From contig CP060234.1 of NCBI GenBank assembly GCA_023898685.1, positions 62,001 to 126,000 on the forward strand: a stretch of DNA of 64,000 nt. The letters run 5' to 3'. A model generated the notes under the pieces. It searched no databases, was not told where the DNA came from, and was given only the letters and a program-made list of their open reading frames with translations. Of this stretch, positions 25,524 to 33,554 are shown piece by piece. The DNA is from Phycisphaeraceae bacterium (GTDB lineage: Bacteria > Planctomycetota > Phycisphaerae > Phycisphaerales > UBA1924). The stretch's first letter is position 1. Every line of letters starts with the position of its first letter. Both the position numbers and the translations under genes were made by a program.

Positions 25524-26345
25524 CTACGCCGCCGGCTCTTCGCCGCCGCCGCCCTGGTCGCCGAAGATCGCGGTGCCGACGCGAACGATGTTGGCGCCCT
25601 CTTCGATCGCCACGCCGTAGTCGCCGCTCATGCCCATCGAGAGCAGGTTGAACCCCCCCTCGCCGGCGCCCGAGGCGCGGACCTCCTCGAACAGCTCGCG
25701 GCACCGCGCGAAGTGCGGGCGGGCGTCCTCGGGGTCGTCGGAGTACGGGGCCATGGTCATCAGGCCCCGCAGCCTCAGGCTGTACATCGACTCGATCTGC
25801 TCGACCATCGCGGGCACCGCGGGCGAGAGGCAGCCCTGCTTGGACCCCTCGCCCGAGACGTTGACCTGGAGCAGCACGTCAAGCCGCCGGTCGCCCTTGC
25901 GCAGCGCCGCCTGGAGCTCCTCGGCCAGGCGCAGGCTGTCGACCGAATGCACCAGGCGGACTCGATCGATGACCTTGCGGGCCTTGTTCCGCTGGAGATG
26001 CCCGATCATGTGCCAGCGGGCGGGGCGATCCGGATCGAGCGAGCGCGCGTCACCCGCGGCGTGATCCTCCGCGGTCCGGCCCAGCACACGGACCCGCTCG
26101 ACCCATTCGTCCGCCATCGCCGCCCGCTGCACGAGCTGCTGGGGCCGGTTCTCGCCGAAATCGACGTGCCCCAGCTCCATCAGCGCCCGGATGTCCTCGG
26201 GTTCGGCGTGCTTGGTCACCGCGACGAGAATGACCTCGTCCGCGGCCCGGCCCGCCCGCCCCGCGGCCTCGGCGATGTGATCGCGCACCGCGGCATACCG
26301 CTCGGCCAGACTCGTCCCGCTCGTGTGTGCCCCTGAGGCCGACAT
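25524..26345 (-). CDS. PLP homeostasis protein (YggS/PROSC family)
   Basis: A 273-residue PLP-binding protein of the alanine-racemase fold, which buffers pyridoxal phosphate and affects amino-acid pools. PLP lysine lies in ILVAVTKHAEPEDI (about residue 44), followed by DFGENRPQQL. Later signatures are WHMIGHLQRNK, VHSVDS, LLQVNVSGEGSKQG and SMGMSGDYGVAIEEGANIVRVGTAIFG. There is an extra 15-20-residue insertion before WHMIGH. The start at 26345 follows a TATGCT box by six bases with no ribosome site, so the upstream ATG 26453 was not used. Confidence 0.92.
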   Translation of the reverse strand: MSASGAHTSGTSLAERYAAVRDHIAEAAGRAGRAADEVILVAVTKHAEPEDIRALMELGHVDFGENRPQQLVQRAAMADEWVERVRVLGRTAEDHAAGDARSLDPDRPARWHMIGHLQRNKARKVIDRVRLVHSVDSLRLAEELQAALRKGDRRLDVLLQVNVSGEGSKQGCLSPAVPAMVEQIESMYSLRLRGLMTMAPYSDDPEDARPHFARCRELFEEVRASGAGEGGFNLLSMGMSGDYGVAIEEGANIVRVGTAIFGDQGGGGEEPAA

Positions 26346-26431
26346 GCCTCTAGCATAACGGCGATTGCCCGACGCGACGCGGGACGCGACCGGTTTCCGC
26401 CCACACCAATTGATCACGCAGGAGAACGTGT

Positions 26432-26920
26432 ATGGCACAGACGACCCTGACACCGAGAGAGACGCTCATCGGAGCCGGCCAGGCCGCGCCCGGTTTCACC
26501 CTCCAGACGCAGAACCGCGAGGAATGGTCGCTCGCCGAGCATGTCAAGAATGGCGACGTCGTCCTCTGCTTCTTCCCGTTCGCCTTCACGGGTGTCTGCG
26601 GCACCGAGATGGAGTGCCTGAGCAAGGAGTTCGCCCGCTGGACCGCCGGCGGGGCCTCGGTCGCCGGCATCTCGTGCGACTCATTCGCGGCCCTGAAGGC
26701 CTGGACCGAGCGTGAGGGCTACACGCACACGATGCTCAGCGACCTGCACCGCAACGTCTGCCGCGCCTACGGGCTCTACTGGGCCGACATGAACGTCGCC
26801 ACGCGGGGCACCGTCGTCATCGCCCAGTCCGACGACGGCGTCGGCATGGTCAAGTGGTCGCAGGCCCGTGTCCCGAGCGAAGCCATGAAACCCGACGAGG
26901 TGCTGGCCCACCTCGCCTGA
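26432..26920 (+). CDS. Peroxiredoxin (AhpC/TSA, AhpE-like)
   Basis: A soluble peroxidase of 162 residues that reduces peroxides through a reactive cysteine. The peroxidatic cysteine is in PFAFTGVCGTEM (about 57), within the family's PxxxTxxC motif. The conserved arginine is in KWSQARVP near the end. A second cysteine at about 107 (HRNVCRAYGLY) or in SCDSF could act as resolving residue. A GGAG ribosome site precedes the ATG. It shares no operon with its neighbours. The transcript probably ends at the GGCCGCG hairpin 26 bases past the stop. Confidence 0.9.
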   Translation: MAQTTLTPRETLIGAGQAAPGFTLQTQNREEWSLAEHVKNGDVVLCFFPFAFTGVCGTEMECLSKEFARWTAGGASVAGISCDSFAALKAWTEREGYTHTMLSDLHRNVCRAYGLYWADMNVATRGTVVIAQSDDGVGMVKWSQARVPSEAMKPDEVLAHLA

Positions 26921-26946
26921 ACCGCAGATTGAGATCGCAACGACAA

Positions 26947-26980
26947 GGCCGCGCGGCGAGACGCCCGCGGCCCTGTCTTT
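26947..26980 (+). terminator. Hairpin terminator after the peroxiredoxin gene
   Basis: GGCCGCG (26947-26953) pairs with CGCGGCC (26966-26972), followed by CTGTCTTT. The T-run is short. Confidence 0.55.
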
Positions 26981-26996
26981 GCGCCCGAAATGGGCG

Positions 26997-27023
26997 AAAA
27001 AAGGCCCGGCTTTGCGCCGGGCC
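26997..27023 (-). terminator. Rho-independent terminator of the prepilin-like gene
   Basis: On the minus strand GGCCCGGC (27023-27016) pairs with GCCGGGCC (27010-27003) over a five-base loop and is followed directly by TTTTTT (27002-26997), a textbook intrinsic terminator 29 bases after the stop of the gene at 27052. Confidence 0.85.
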
Positions 27024-27051
27024 TGTCGAGGTTGCGATTCGGGTATCCGGA

Positions 27052-28110
27052 TCAGTCGTGGAAGACGCCGCGGATCGTCGGCGAGGTGTCGTTGCAGTCG
27101 TCGAGATAGGCGCCGGCGGACCCCATCTTCACCTGGTTGTAGAGGACCAGGTAGGCGTTGCGGTTGTTGTCGCCGCCGTTCTGGAGGTCCTGCTGGTTGA
27201 TCTCCATCGTGCCCTCCAGATCGTCCTCGTTCGCGAAGACGTTGTCGGGAGCGGCGACGCCCGTCACACCGTTCTGCACCGCGTCGGTGAAGGTGAAGGT
27301 CAGGCTCTCCGGGGCGGCCTCACTGAAGAAGTCGACGTGCGAGTCGTTGAAGCCGATGAGGCCCTCCCAGCGGCTGCGGTTGCCGTACATCTGGAGGGTG
27401 ATCGAGCCGTCGCCGGTCGGGCTGTTCTCCTCGAGCTCCCAGTCGTCCTGGATGTCGGAGCGGACCTTGAAGGTCGGCCCGCGGTTGCCGAGGATGACCT
27501 GCGTCGCGGTGAAGCTGTTCCTCCACTGGGACTTGCGGGCGCCGAAGATCGGGGAGTGGGCATAGGACAGGTTGCCGGCGGCGCCGCCGTCGATGTCGGG
27601 CGACGACATGAACGACGGATCCCACAGCGCGAACTTGTCCTCGAGCTGATCACCGGGGCTGCCGGCGCCGGGCGGCGAGGCGTAGGTGTAGTTGGTGTCT
27701 TCCTTGAACTGCGAGGAAGGCTCGGACGGGCTGACCAGGATCTCGGGGGCCACGAAGCCGTCCCAGATAAGGACCGAGAAGATGTTCTCAGAGGTGTCCT
27801 TGATCGGCGCGTTGGTGGTGCAGCCCGAATAGGAGATGTTCTGCGAGGGCTTGGTGCTGTCGTTGACGGTGTTGTTCATCTCGTCGAGCCGGCTCGGGAT
27901 CGGGTAGCGGCCCTTGTTGCTGTCGGAGAAGACCGCGAGGGCCTGGATGGTCGACCGGACGTTGGCCGAGTCCTTCAGCTTGCGGGCGCTCTTGCGGGCC
28001 TTGCTCAGGGCCGGCAGGAGGATGCCGATCAGCAGGGCGATGATCGCGATCACCACCAGCAGCTCGATCAGCGTGAAGCCGGAACGACGACGCTTCAGAG
28101 TCTTCAACAT
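27052..28110 (-). CDS. Prepilin-like protein (type II secretion pseudopilin / DUF1559-like)
   Basis: A 352-residue exported protein. The short basic leader MLKTLKRRRSG is cut before FTLIELLVVIAII, the type IV prepilin peptidase site, and Glu is at mature position 5. After the membrane helix the body is large for a pilin and contains an Asn/Asp-rich globular domain with GRYPIPSRLDEMNN and LIGFNDSHVDFF; the latter echoes the H/DG motif near the end of planctomycete DUF1559 proteins. An AAAGGTGA site lies six bases before the start. It is transcribed alone, with a strong terminator. It is less related to the three tandem proteins at 33555-37249 than they are to each other. Confidence 0.85.
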   Translation of the reverse strand: MLKTLKRRRSGFTLIELLVVIAIIALLIGILLPALSKARKSARKLKDSANVRSTIQALAVFSDSNKGRYPIPSRLDEMNNTVNDSTKPSQNISYSGCTTNAPIKDTSENIFSVLIWDGFVAPEILVSPSEPSSQFKEDTNYTYASPPGAGSPGDQLEDKFALWDPSFMSSPDIDGGAAGNLSYAHSPIFGARKSQWRNSFTATQVILGNRGPTFKVRSDIQDDWELEENSPTGDGSITLQMYGNRSRWEGLIGFNDSHVDFFSEAAPESLTFTFTDAVQNGVTGVAAPDNVFANEDDLEGTMEINQQDLQNGGDNNRNAYLVLYNQVKMGSAGAYLDDCNDTSPTIRGVFHD

Positions 28111-28528
28111 GGATATTCACCTTTCCGTGCTCACCCGCGGACGTGGTCTTCACGCCATCACGGGCTCCGACAATTGGTCTGGCCCCGGCTCACCCGCCCC
28201 GGCGACGTTCGCCGAATCGGATTTCACCATGGCCCGCCCGGAGAACGCTTCCCCGGGCACAACGACGGCTGGCGGCCGTCCATCGCTGCCGGATTGTCGG
28301 TTGTGGTCGAGCCGGTCAGGCATACGGGGGCCGTCGTCAAACGGCCGATGAGGGCAGGAGTTCACATCCCGGCCTCGCCACTACCACGTCACGCGCGTGA
28401 CACCAGACTGTACACGATATGATGCGCCCGTCAAGGCCCCGGTGTTCCGCGGGATACACGAATACTCGGCTCGGCCGAGTGTAGCGGGCATTGCGGCACG
28501 ACCCCAGACGAGGACGGATCCCCACATC
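28111..28528. other. 418-base gap between divergent genes
   Basis: No gene is recognised. The segment near the prepilin gene (28130-28200) is probably its leader and promoter region. A second, AT-richer patch at 28405-28450 could serve the RidA gene. No hairpin of note was found. Confidence 0.4.
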
Positions 28529-28996
28529 ATGGCACAGACACCAACCGAACGTCTCGCCGCGCTGGGTCTCACCCTTCCGCCTCCCCCCAAGCCCGTCGCG
28601 GCCTATGTGCCGTGGGTGCGGACCGGACGGCTGGTCTTCATCAGCGGGCAGATCCCGGTGCAGGCCGGTGCGCTGATGGCCAGCGGATGCATCCCCGACC
28701 CCGTCCCGGTCGAACTGGCGGTGGCGTGCGCCAGGCAGTGCGCGTTGAACGCGGTCGCGGTCGCCGCCGAGGCGGCGGGCGGGCTCGACCGGATTGCCCG
28801 GATCGTGCGCGTCGGGTGCTTCGTCGCGAGCGCCCCCGGGTTCACCGACCAGCCGAAGGTCGCCAACGGCGCGAGCGAGCTGCTCGTCGAGCTCTTCGGC
28901 GACTCGGGCCGCCATGCCCGCGCGGCGGTGGGCAGCGTGGCGCTGCCGCTCGGGGCGCCGGTGGAGGTGGAGATGACGGTCGAGGTTGGGCCGTGA
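28529..28996 (+). CDS. RidA/YjgF-family protein
   Basis: A 155-residue soluble protein of the family whose best-known members hydrolyse reactive enamine/imine intermediates made by PLP enzymes. Conserved blocks: LVFISGQIPVQAG (about 34-46), CARQCALNAVAVAAEAAGGLDRIARIVRVGCFVAS (about 70-103), and AVGSVALPLGAPVEVEMTVEV. The catalytic arginine of the RidA subgroup would lie before VAL; here the residue is not clear, so this may be one of the Rid1-7 relatives. The C-terminal AxxxxxLPxGxxVEvEm end is typical. The ATG at 28529 starts at the conserved N-terminus. Confidence 0.88.
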   Translation: MAQTPTERLAALGLTLPPPPKPVAAYVPWVRTGRLVFISGQIPVQAGALMASGCIPDPVPVELAVACARQCALNAVAVAAEAAGGLDRIARIVRVGCFVASAPGFTDQPKVANGASELLVELFGDSGRHARAAVGSVALPLGAPVEVEMTVEVGP

Positions 28997-28999
28997 CCG

Positions 29000-29521
29000 T
29001 CAGTCCTCGATCCTGATGCCCTTGGCCTCGAGTTCGGCAAGCTTCTTGTCAAGCCGTTTCTTCTGCCGCTCCTGGTGCCGCTCCATCGCCTCGGCGGCGG
29101 CTTCCTTCTCGTCGAGACTCAGCAACATGCGATAGACATACGGCGCGCCGCCCATCCATCGACGCCACTTGACGAACGCCCAGAGCAACGTCGGCGGCGC
29201 GATGACCCCGGCGACGATCCAGGACGTGGTGGTCCTGTTGACGATCGCGTAGATCAGCACGCTCAGCCCGACGAGGGCCGTGACCAGGCCGATGACGAAC
29301 ATCCCGGCGTCACTGGTCAGGTGCCCCGTGATCGTGATCCGACCGCCGACGCGCTGTCGCCCGGCCTCGGGGTCAAACCCGCCGAGGTCCCGGTCGAGCA
29401 CATCGACGGGCTGCTTCGCCGGCTCGACCTGATCGAGCGACTCTTCGAGTTCGACGTCGGCGACGGTCTCGTCGAGCGCGCCCTCATCGTCAATCGGATT
29501 GCCCGGCACGTCCGACACCAT
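29000..29521 (-). CDS. Two-TM membrane protein with C-terminal coiled coil (unknown function)
   Basis: A 173-residue protein. An acidic N-terminal 60 residues (DDEGALDETVADVELEES) precedes two membrane helices (about 75-95, MFVIGLVTALVGLSVLIYAI, and 101-120, SWIVAGVIAPPTLLWAFV). The last 40 residues are a highly charged helix (EKEAAAEAMERHQERQKKRLDKKLAELEAKG) that should form a coiled coil on the cytoplasmic side. I do not recognise a family. Its stop is three bases from the end of the RidA gene, convergent. Codon use is normal for the region. Confidence 0.65.
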   Translation of the reverse strand: MVSDVPGNPIDDEGALDETVADVELEESLDQVEPAKQPVDVLDRDLGGFDPEAGRQRVGGRITITGHLTSDAGMFVIGLVTALVGLSVLIYAIVNRTTTSWIVAGVIAPPTLLWAFVKWRRWMGGAPYVYRMLLSLDEKEAAAEAMERHQERQKKRLDKKLAELEAKGIRIED

Positions 29522-29642
29522 AGAGAAAGCCCCACCAGATCGCGAACCGTTCGGGCGTATTGTTGGGGACCCACACGCCGCGTTGCAACCCCGGCCCGGC
29601 CCACCGGTTCACCTAGCCGGCTCGATCCGCGACGGGCCGGTC

Positions 29643-29648
29643 TATACT
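29643..29648 (+). promoter_or_regulatory. Candidate -10 box (TATACT) of the CpcT-FKBP gene
   Basis: TATACT lies 50 bases before the ATG at 29699, with a weak CTCGAT at 29621-29626 as a possible -35 (16-base spacing). The AT-rich leader that follows (ATGATTTTGTAGATC) contains no convincing regulatory fold. Confidence 0.35.
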
Positions 29649-29698
29649 CCCCAACCACGCATGATTTTGTAGATCACCCGACCAATGGAGTTGCAAAA

Positions 29699-30814
29699 AT
29701 GAAGAAACGAATGGCCATTCTCTTGGCGATCCCGGCGATGCTCTCGGGCGGGCCGGCTCTCGCCCAGGACAGCGAGCCCGCCGCGGCGCAGCCGACGGTC
29801 TACAGCGACGTCTGGGAGTCGTGGTCGCCGACCTGGTCTGACGCCGACATCCAGCAGGCCGCCGAGGCGTTCATCGGCACGTGGAAGACCACCGCGGCCG
29901 TGGGCGAATCGGGCGGCGACGCGGACGGCTCGGCCAACATGCTGATGATCGTCGAGCCCGCCCCGGTGTCGGGCGTCTCCGACGCGCTCTACGTCGAGCA
30001 GTATCGCAGCGACATGGCCCGCCCGTTCCGGCAGGCCGTGATGCAGTTCTACCGGTACAAGAACGGCCTGCGGCTGCGCACCTACGAGATCCTCCGCGAC
30101 GAGACCGGCAAGGGCGTGCTGGTGGCGATGGGCCTGGTTCCTGAGGCCTTCCCCGAGTTGAGCCGCGACGAGCTGATCGCGACGCTCGACCTGGACATCC
30201 AGCTCTCCGGCGACAGCTTCAAGGGCAAGACCCCCTACCCCTATCCCACCGGGACGGGCGGGGCGGTCGAGATGACCAGCGACATCATGGTTTCGGGTGA
30301 CACGATGAAGACGGCGGACCGCGGCTACGCGGCCGACGGCTCGGTGGTCTGGGGCGCCGGCAGCGATGCCACCTACAACTGGTCTCGCACCGAGTGCCCG
30401 TTCACCGTCGTCCGCCACGATGGTGGTCTGGCGACGATCGACCTCGCCCACCCCGAGGACGACCAGCCGGAAACGGGCGGGCGGGTGTACGTCCACTACA
30501 CGGGCTGGACCGCCGACGGGCACAAGTTCGACTCCAGCCGCGACAAGGGCCAGCCGTGGCCGCTGCAGTGGCCGGTGAGCCAGATGCGCGTCATCGCAGG
30601 CTGGCAGCAGGGCTTTGACGGCGTGATGAAGGGCACGGTCCGCAAGCTCATCATCCCGTCCTCGATGGCCTACGGGGCCCAGGGCGTCGCTCGCGCCGGC
30701 ATCGGGCCCAGCGCAACGCTCTACTTCGACACCGAGGTCATCGCGATCCAGGCGCCCCCGCCCCCGCCCGAAGAGGCCCCGGCGCCCGACGCGCCCGAAG
30801 ACGGCGACCAATAA
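29699..30814 (+). CDS. Exported CpcT/CpeT-like domain fused to an FKBP peptidyl-prolyl isomerase
   Basis: A 371-residue envelope protein with a signal peptide (about 1-22, ending ALA-Q). Residues 50-235 match the CpcT/CpeT bilin-lyase fold family: EAFIGTW, ALYVEQYR, PFRQAVMQFYRY, and near the end DIMVSGDTM...DRGYAADGSVVWG. Residues 258-350 are an FKBP domain: VYVHYTGWTADGHKFDSS, VIAGWQQGFDGVMKG, IIPSSMAYG, GIGPSATLYFDTEVIAI, with all pocket-forming positions. A Pro/Glu tail follows. CpcT proteins attach phycocyanobilin in cyanobacteria; relatives in other phyla have no known ligand. Fusion to a prolyl isomerase suggests a folding or chromophore-maturation role. It has its own promoter-like box and terminator. 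Confidence 0.85.
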   Translation: MKKRMAILLAIPAMLSGGPALAQDSEPAAAQPTVYSDVWESWSPTWSDADIQQAAEAFIGTWKTTAAVGESGGDADGSANMLMIVEPAPVSGVSDALYVEQYRSDMARPFRQAVMQFYRYKNGLRLRTYEILRDETGKGVLVAMGLVPEAFPELSRDELIATLDLDIQLSGDSFKGKTPYPYPTGTGGAVEMTSDIMVSGDTMKTADRGYAADGSVVWGAGSDATYNWSRTECPFTVVRHDGGLATIDLAHPEDDQPETGGRVYVHYTGWTADGHKFDSSRDKGQPWPLQWPVSQMRVIAGWQQGFDGVMKGTVRKLIIPSSMAYGAQGVARAGIGPSATLYFDTEVIAIQAPPPPPEEAPAPDAPEDGDQ

Positions 30815-30836
30815 GCCCACCCGACTTGGCACAAAG

Positions 30837-30864
30837 GGGCGGCGCCGGAAGCGCCGCCCTTTTT
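30837..30864 (+). terminator. Strong Rho-independent terminator after the FKBP fusion gene
   Basis: GGGCGGCGC (30837-30845) and GCGCCGCCC (30851-30859) form a perfect nine-pair stem over a CGGAA loop, followed by TTTTT. Confidence 0.9.
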
Positions 30865-30894
30865 CGTGCGCCGATTCCGCCTCCGAGCGACTTC

Positions 30895-30907
30895 TACGAT
30901 CATCCGA
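30895..30907 (+). promoter_or_regulatory. Candidate leaderless promoter -10 box (TACGAT) of the DnaJ-like gene
   Basis: TACGAT at 30895-30900 ends seven bases before the ATG at 30908. The intervening CATCCGA is no ribosome site, and the strong terminator just upstream isolates the gene from read-through. Confidence 0.45.
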
Positions 30908-31825
30908 ATGGCCGATCGCGACCTCTACGACATTCTCGGCGTCGACCGCGGCGCCTCGCAGGACGAGATCCGCGCGGCGTACCGCGCCCTCGCCCGCCGC
31001 CTCCATCCCGACGTGAACAAGGCGCCGGATGCACAGGCTCGCTTCACCGAGGTGCAGGAGGCGTACGACGTCCTCTCCGATGCGGAGAAGCGGCGTCTCT
31101 ACGACCGGACCGGCCGTGTGGGCTCCCCCGCGGGCGCGCCGGCCGGCGCGGGCGGATTCGATTTCAGCGACCTCGGCGACCTGGGATCGGTGTTCGACTC
31201 GTTCTTCGGCGGCCGGACCGCAAGCCGCCCGCCGCGTCAGCCTCGAGCGCCGCGTCGCGGGCCCGACACGCGGCAGACCATCCATGTCGACCTGGAAGCC
31301 GTCGCCCGGGGCGCCACGGTGCGAACCAGCACTCCGTCGGGCGAGGTGGTCGACGTGAAGATCCCGGAAGGCTGCGCCGACGGAGCACAGCTCCGGCTCA
31401 GAGGACGGGGCCGGGCCGCCGCAACCCCGGCGAGCCCCGCGGGCGACCTGCTCCTGACGGTCCGCGTCGATCCGCACCGGCTGTTCACCCGCGGCAAGCC
31501 GCACGAGCCCGACCCGAAGAGCCTCGACCTGTCGATCATCCTGCCCGTAACGATCGCCGAGGCCACGTTTGGCGCCACTATCGATGTTCCGACGCTCGAA
31601 GGCCCGGTTCGGCTGAATGTGCCGGCGCGGACGTCCAGCGGGCGGCGACTGCGGCTCAGGGGCCGGGGGCTGCCGGGAGGAGCCGGCCGTGGCGACCTCT
31701 ACGCCGTGATCCGGATCGTCCCGCCCGACCCGGATTCGCTGGGCGACGCCGATCGGGCCGCGCTCCACCGGATCGCCGAGCGGCAGCACCCGCCGCGTTC
31801 CGAACTCCCGGGCGTGCCGGCATAG
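30908..31825 (+). CDS. DnaJ-class chaperone (CbpA-type, no zinc finger)
   Basis: A 305-residue co-chaperone that stimulates DnaK. The J domain occupies residues 1-70, with LYDILGVDRGASQDEIRAAYR and the essential HPD in RRLHPDVNK. A Gly/Phe-poor linker (VFDSFFGG) leads to the C-terminal peptide-binding domain (about 115-300), containing LEAVARGATVRTSTPSGEVVDVKIPEG and a RLRGRG repeat typical of DnaJ/CbpA. The CXXCXGXG zinc motifs of DnaJ proper are missing, so it belongs to the CbpA/DnaJ2 class. It is not next to dnaK or grpE here. ATG 30908 was chosen because the J domain begins right there. Confidence 0.92.
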   Translation: MADRDLYDILGVDRGASQDEIRAAYRALARRLHPDVNKAPDAQARFTEVQEAYDVLSDAEKRRLYDRTGRVGSPAGAPAGAGGFDFSDLGDLGSVFDSFFGGRTASRPPRQPRAPRRGPDTRQTIHVDLEAVARGATVRTSTPSGEVVDVKIPEGCADGAQLRLRGRGRAAATPASPAGDLLLTVRVDPHRLFTRGKPHEPDPKSLDLSIILPVTIAEATFGATIDVPTLEGPVRLNVPARTSSGRRLRLRGRGLPGGAGRGDLYAVIRIVPPDPDSLGDADRAALHRIAERQHPPRSELPGVPA

Positions 31826-31924
31826 CGTGCCCCCCGGGGCACTCAGGGCGTGTTGATACGCGGGCGTTTGACATCCTGAGCGCCGCGTGCTCAGATGCTC
31901 GATTGAACGGGATGAGGGGAACGG

Positions 31925-33376
31925 GTGCTCAAGCAACACCACCAGCTCTTCGTCAGCATGTTCGTCCTCGCCGACGCCCTGATGATCGCCGTGGCGTCGT
32001 TCGCGGCGTGGGCGGTCCGTGTGAGCGGACGCGGGGACCCCTGGCCCCAGGACTGGGAGGGGTATGTCAAACGGTCTCTCATCCTGTTCACAATCCCGAT
32101 CATGCTGTTGGTGCTCCAGGCGATGCACCTCTATCGCCCTCATCGCGACCGCCGGCTCATCGCCGAATTCGGCGAGGTGCTCAAGGCCTCGCTGGTTGGG
32201 TCGGCCGCGATCGTGCTCTGCCTGTGGGTCGTCGGCAACGACCTGATCGACACGGCCGGCGACGCCTCGCGGGCGGTCGGCTCGATCGACATCGACCCGG
32301 CCCGCCTCCAGATCGGCGCCTTCGCCGTCATCGTGCCTCTGTGCGTGGGTTTCCAGCGGGCCGCGGTGCGGAGCGTGCTGCACATGCTCCGCCGCAGCGG
32401 GCGCAACCTCCGGCACGTCGCGGTCATCGGCACGGGGCGGCTGGGGCAGATCGTCGCCCGCACGCTCAGCCGGAACACGTGGACGGGGATCCGCGTGTCC
32501 TACTTCGTAAGCCACCACGAGCGCACCCGCCGCGAGCGCTGCCTGAATCGGCCCGTGCTGGGCGGGACCGCGGATCTCGAGGAACTGCTCGAGCGGCATC
32601 GGGTCGACGCGGTCTACCTCGCGCTGCCCGGAAGCCGGGCGGGGCTGATCCCCGACCTGCTGCGGCGGCTGGACCGGTTCGCGGTGAACGTGCGCGTGGT
32701 GCCCGACATCCAGCCCCGCTACACGCCGATGGGGATGCGGGTCAGCCAGCTCGAGGGGATGCCGATCCTGAGCTATCGGGAGAATCCGACACTCGGCCTC
32801 GGTGGCGTGACCAAGCGGGCGATCGACATCATCGGCGCGCTGGCCGGGCTGGTTGTCCTCAGCCCGCTCTTCCTGCTGATCGCCGCGGGCGTGCGCCTGA
32901 GCGGCCCGGGGCGGATCCTGTTCAAGCAGAGCCGGGTGAGCGTGGGGGGCGACGAGTTCAAGATCTACAAGTTCAGGACGATGAATTCGGACCTGGCCGA
33001 GGAGGAGCCGGCCTGGACGAAGCGCGACGACCCGCGGGTCACTCCGTTCGGCCGGATTCTGCGGCGGACCAGCCTGGACGAGATCCCGCAGTTGTTCAAC
33101 GTGCTGCGGGGCGAGATGTCGCTTGTGGGACCCCGCCCGGAGCGGCCCGAGCTCATCAAGCGATTTAGAGAGGATTGGCGCGGGTATATGCTCCGCCAGC
33201 ACGTCAAGGCGGGGATGACCGGATGGGCCCAGGTGCACGGCCTTCGGGGCGACACCTGCCTCCGCAAGCGGCTGCAATACGATCTGTACTACATCCGGAA
33301 CTGGTCGTTGCTGCTGGATGTGCGGATTCTGTTCATGACATTTGTTCACGGATTTCTGCATCGCAACGCCCATTAG
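31925..33376 (+). CDS. Polyprenyl-phosphate sugar-1-phosphate transferase (exopolysaccharide initiating enzyme)
   Basis: A 483-residue inner-membrane enzyme that loads the first sugar-1-phosphate onto undecaprenyl phosphate. It has four or five N-terminal TM helices (about 8-120), a Rossmann-like CoA-binding-3 domain (about 150-285, HVAVIGTGRLGQIVARTL), a further TM (about 300-325, VVLSPLFLLIAAGV), then the conserved catalytic domain GRILFKQSRVSVGGDEFKIYKFRTM, DPRVTPFGRILRRTSLDEIPQLFNVLRGEMSLVGPRPE and KAGMTGWAQVHG. The GTG start at 31925 is used. No polymer flippase or polymerase gene is nearby, so the partners are elsewhere. It reads into the prepilin cluster after 178 bases. Confidence 0.92.
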   Translation: MLKQHHQLFVSMFVLADALMIAVASFAAWAVRVSGRGDPWPQDWEGYVKRSLILFTIPIMLLVLQAMHLYRPHRDRRLIAEFGEVLKASLVGSAAIVLCLWVVGNDLIDTAGDASRAVGSIDIDPARLQIGAFAVIVPLCVGFQRAAVRSVLHMLRRSGRNLRHVAVIGTGRLGQIVARTLSRNTWTGIRVSYFVSHHERTRRERCLNRPVLGGTADLEELLERHRVDAVYLALPGSRAGLIPDLLRRLDRFAVNVRVVPDIQPRYTPMGMRVSQLEGMPILSYRENPTLGLGGVTKRAIDIIGALAGLVVLSPLFLLIAAGVRLSGPGRILFKQSRVSVGGDEFKIYKFRTMNSDLAEEEPAWTKRDDPRVTPFGRILRRTSLDEIPQLFNVLRGEMSLVGPRPERPELIKRFREDWRGYMLRQHVKAGMTGWAQVHGLRGDTCLRKRLQYDLYYIRNWSLLLDVRILFMTFVHGFLHRNAH

Positions 33377-33456
33377 CGTGCGTATAGGGACGCGGTTTCC
33401 GGTATCCGACCCCCCCGGGGGCGCCCGGGCCCACCGCATTTGTGGTTGACAGGACA

Positions 33457-33485
33457 TTGAAAACATCGCTCGGCTTTGGTAGGCT
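33457..33485 (+). promoter_or_regulatory. Candidate promoter of the first tandem prepilin-like gene
   Basis: TTGAAA (33457-33462) is spaced 17 bases from TAGGCT (33480-33485), 70 bases before the GTG start at 33555. A second TTGACA lies at 33446-33451. Spacing and -35 are good; the -10 is a 4/6 match. Confidence 0.5.
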
Positions 33486-33554
33486 GATCGCCATCCTGGG
33501 GATGGTCACCACCCGCGGCGGCACGCGGCGGGGCACGAATTGAAAGGGGAATCC

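Noticed and set aside
29642..33466. Open frame of 1274 codons on the minus strand across FKBP, DnaJ and sugar-transferase genes
   Set aside because: Overlaps three well-supported genes, a strong terminator and intergenic regions; composition is that of antisense.
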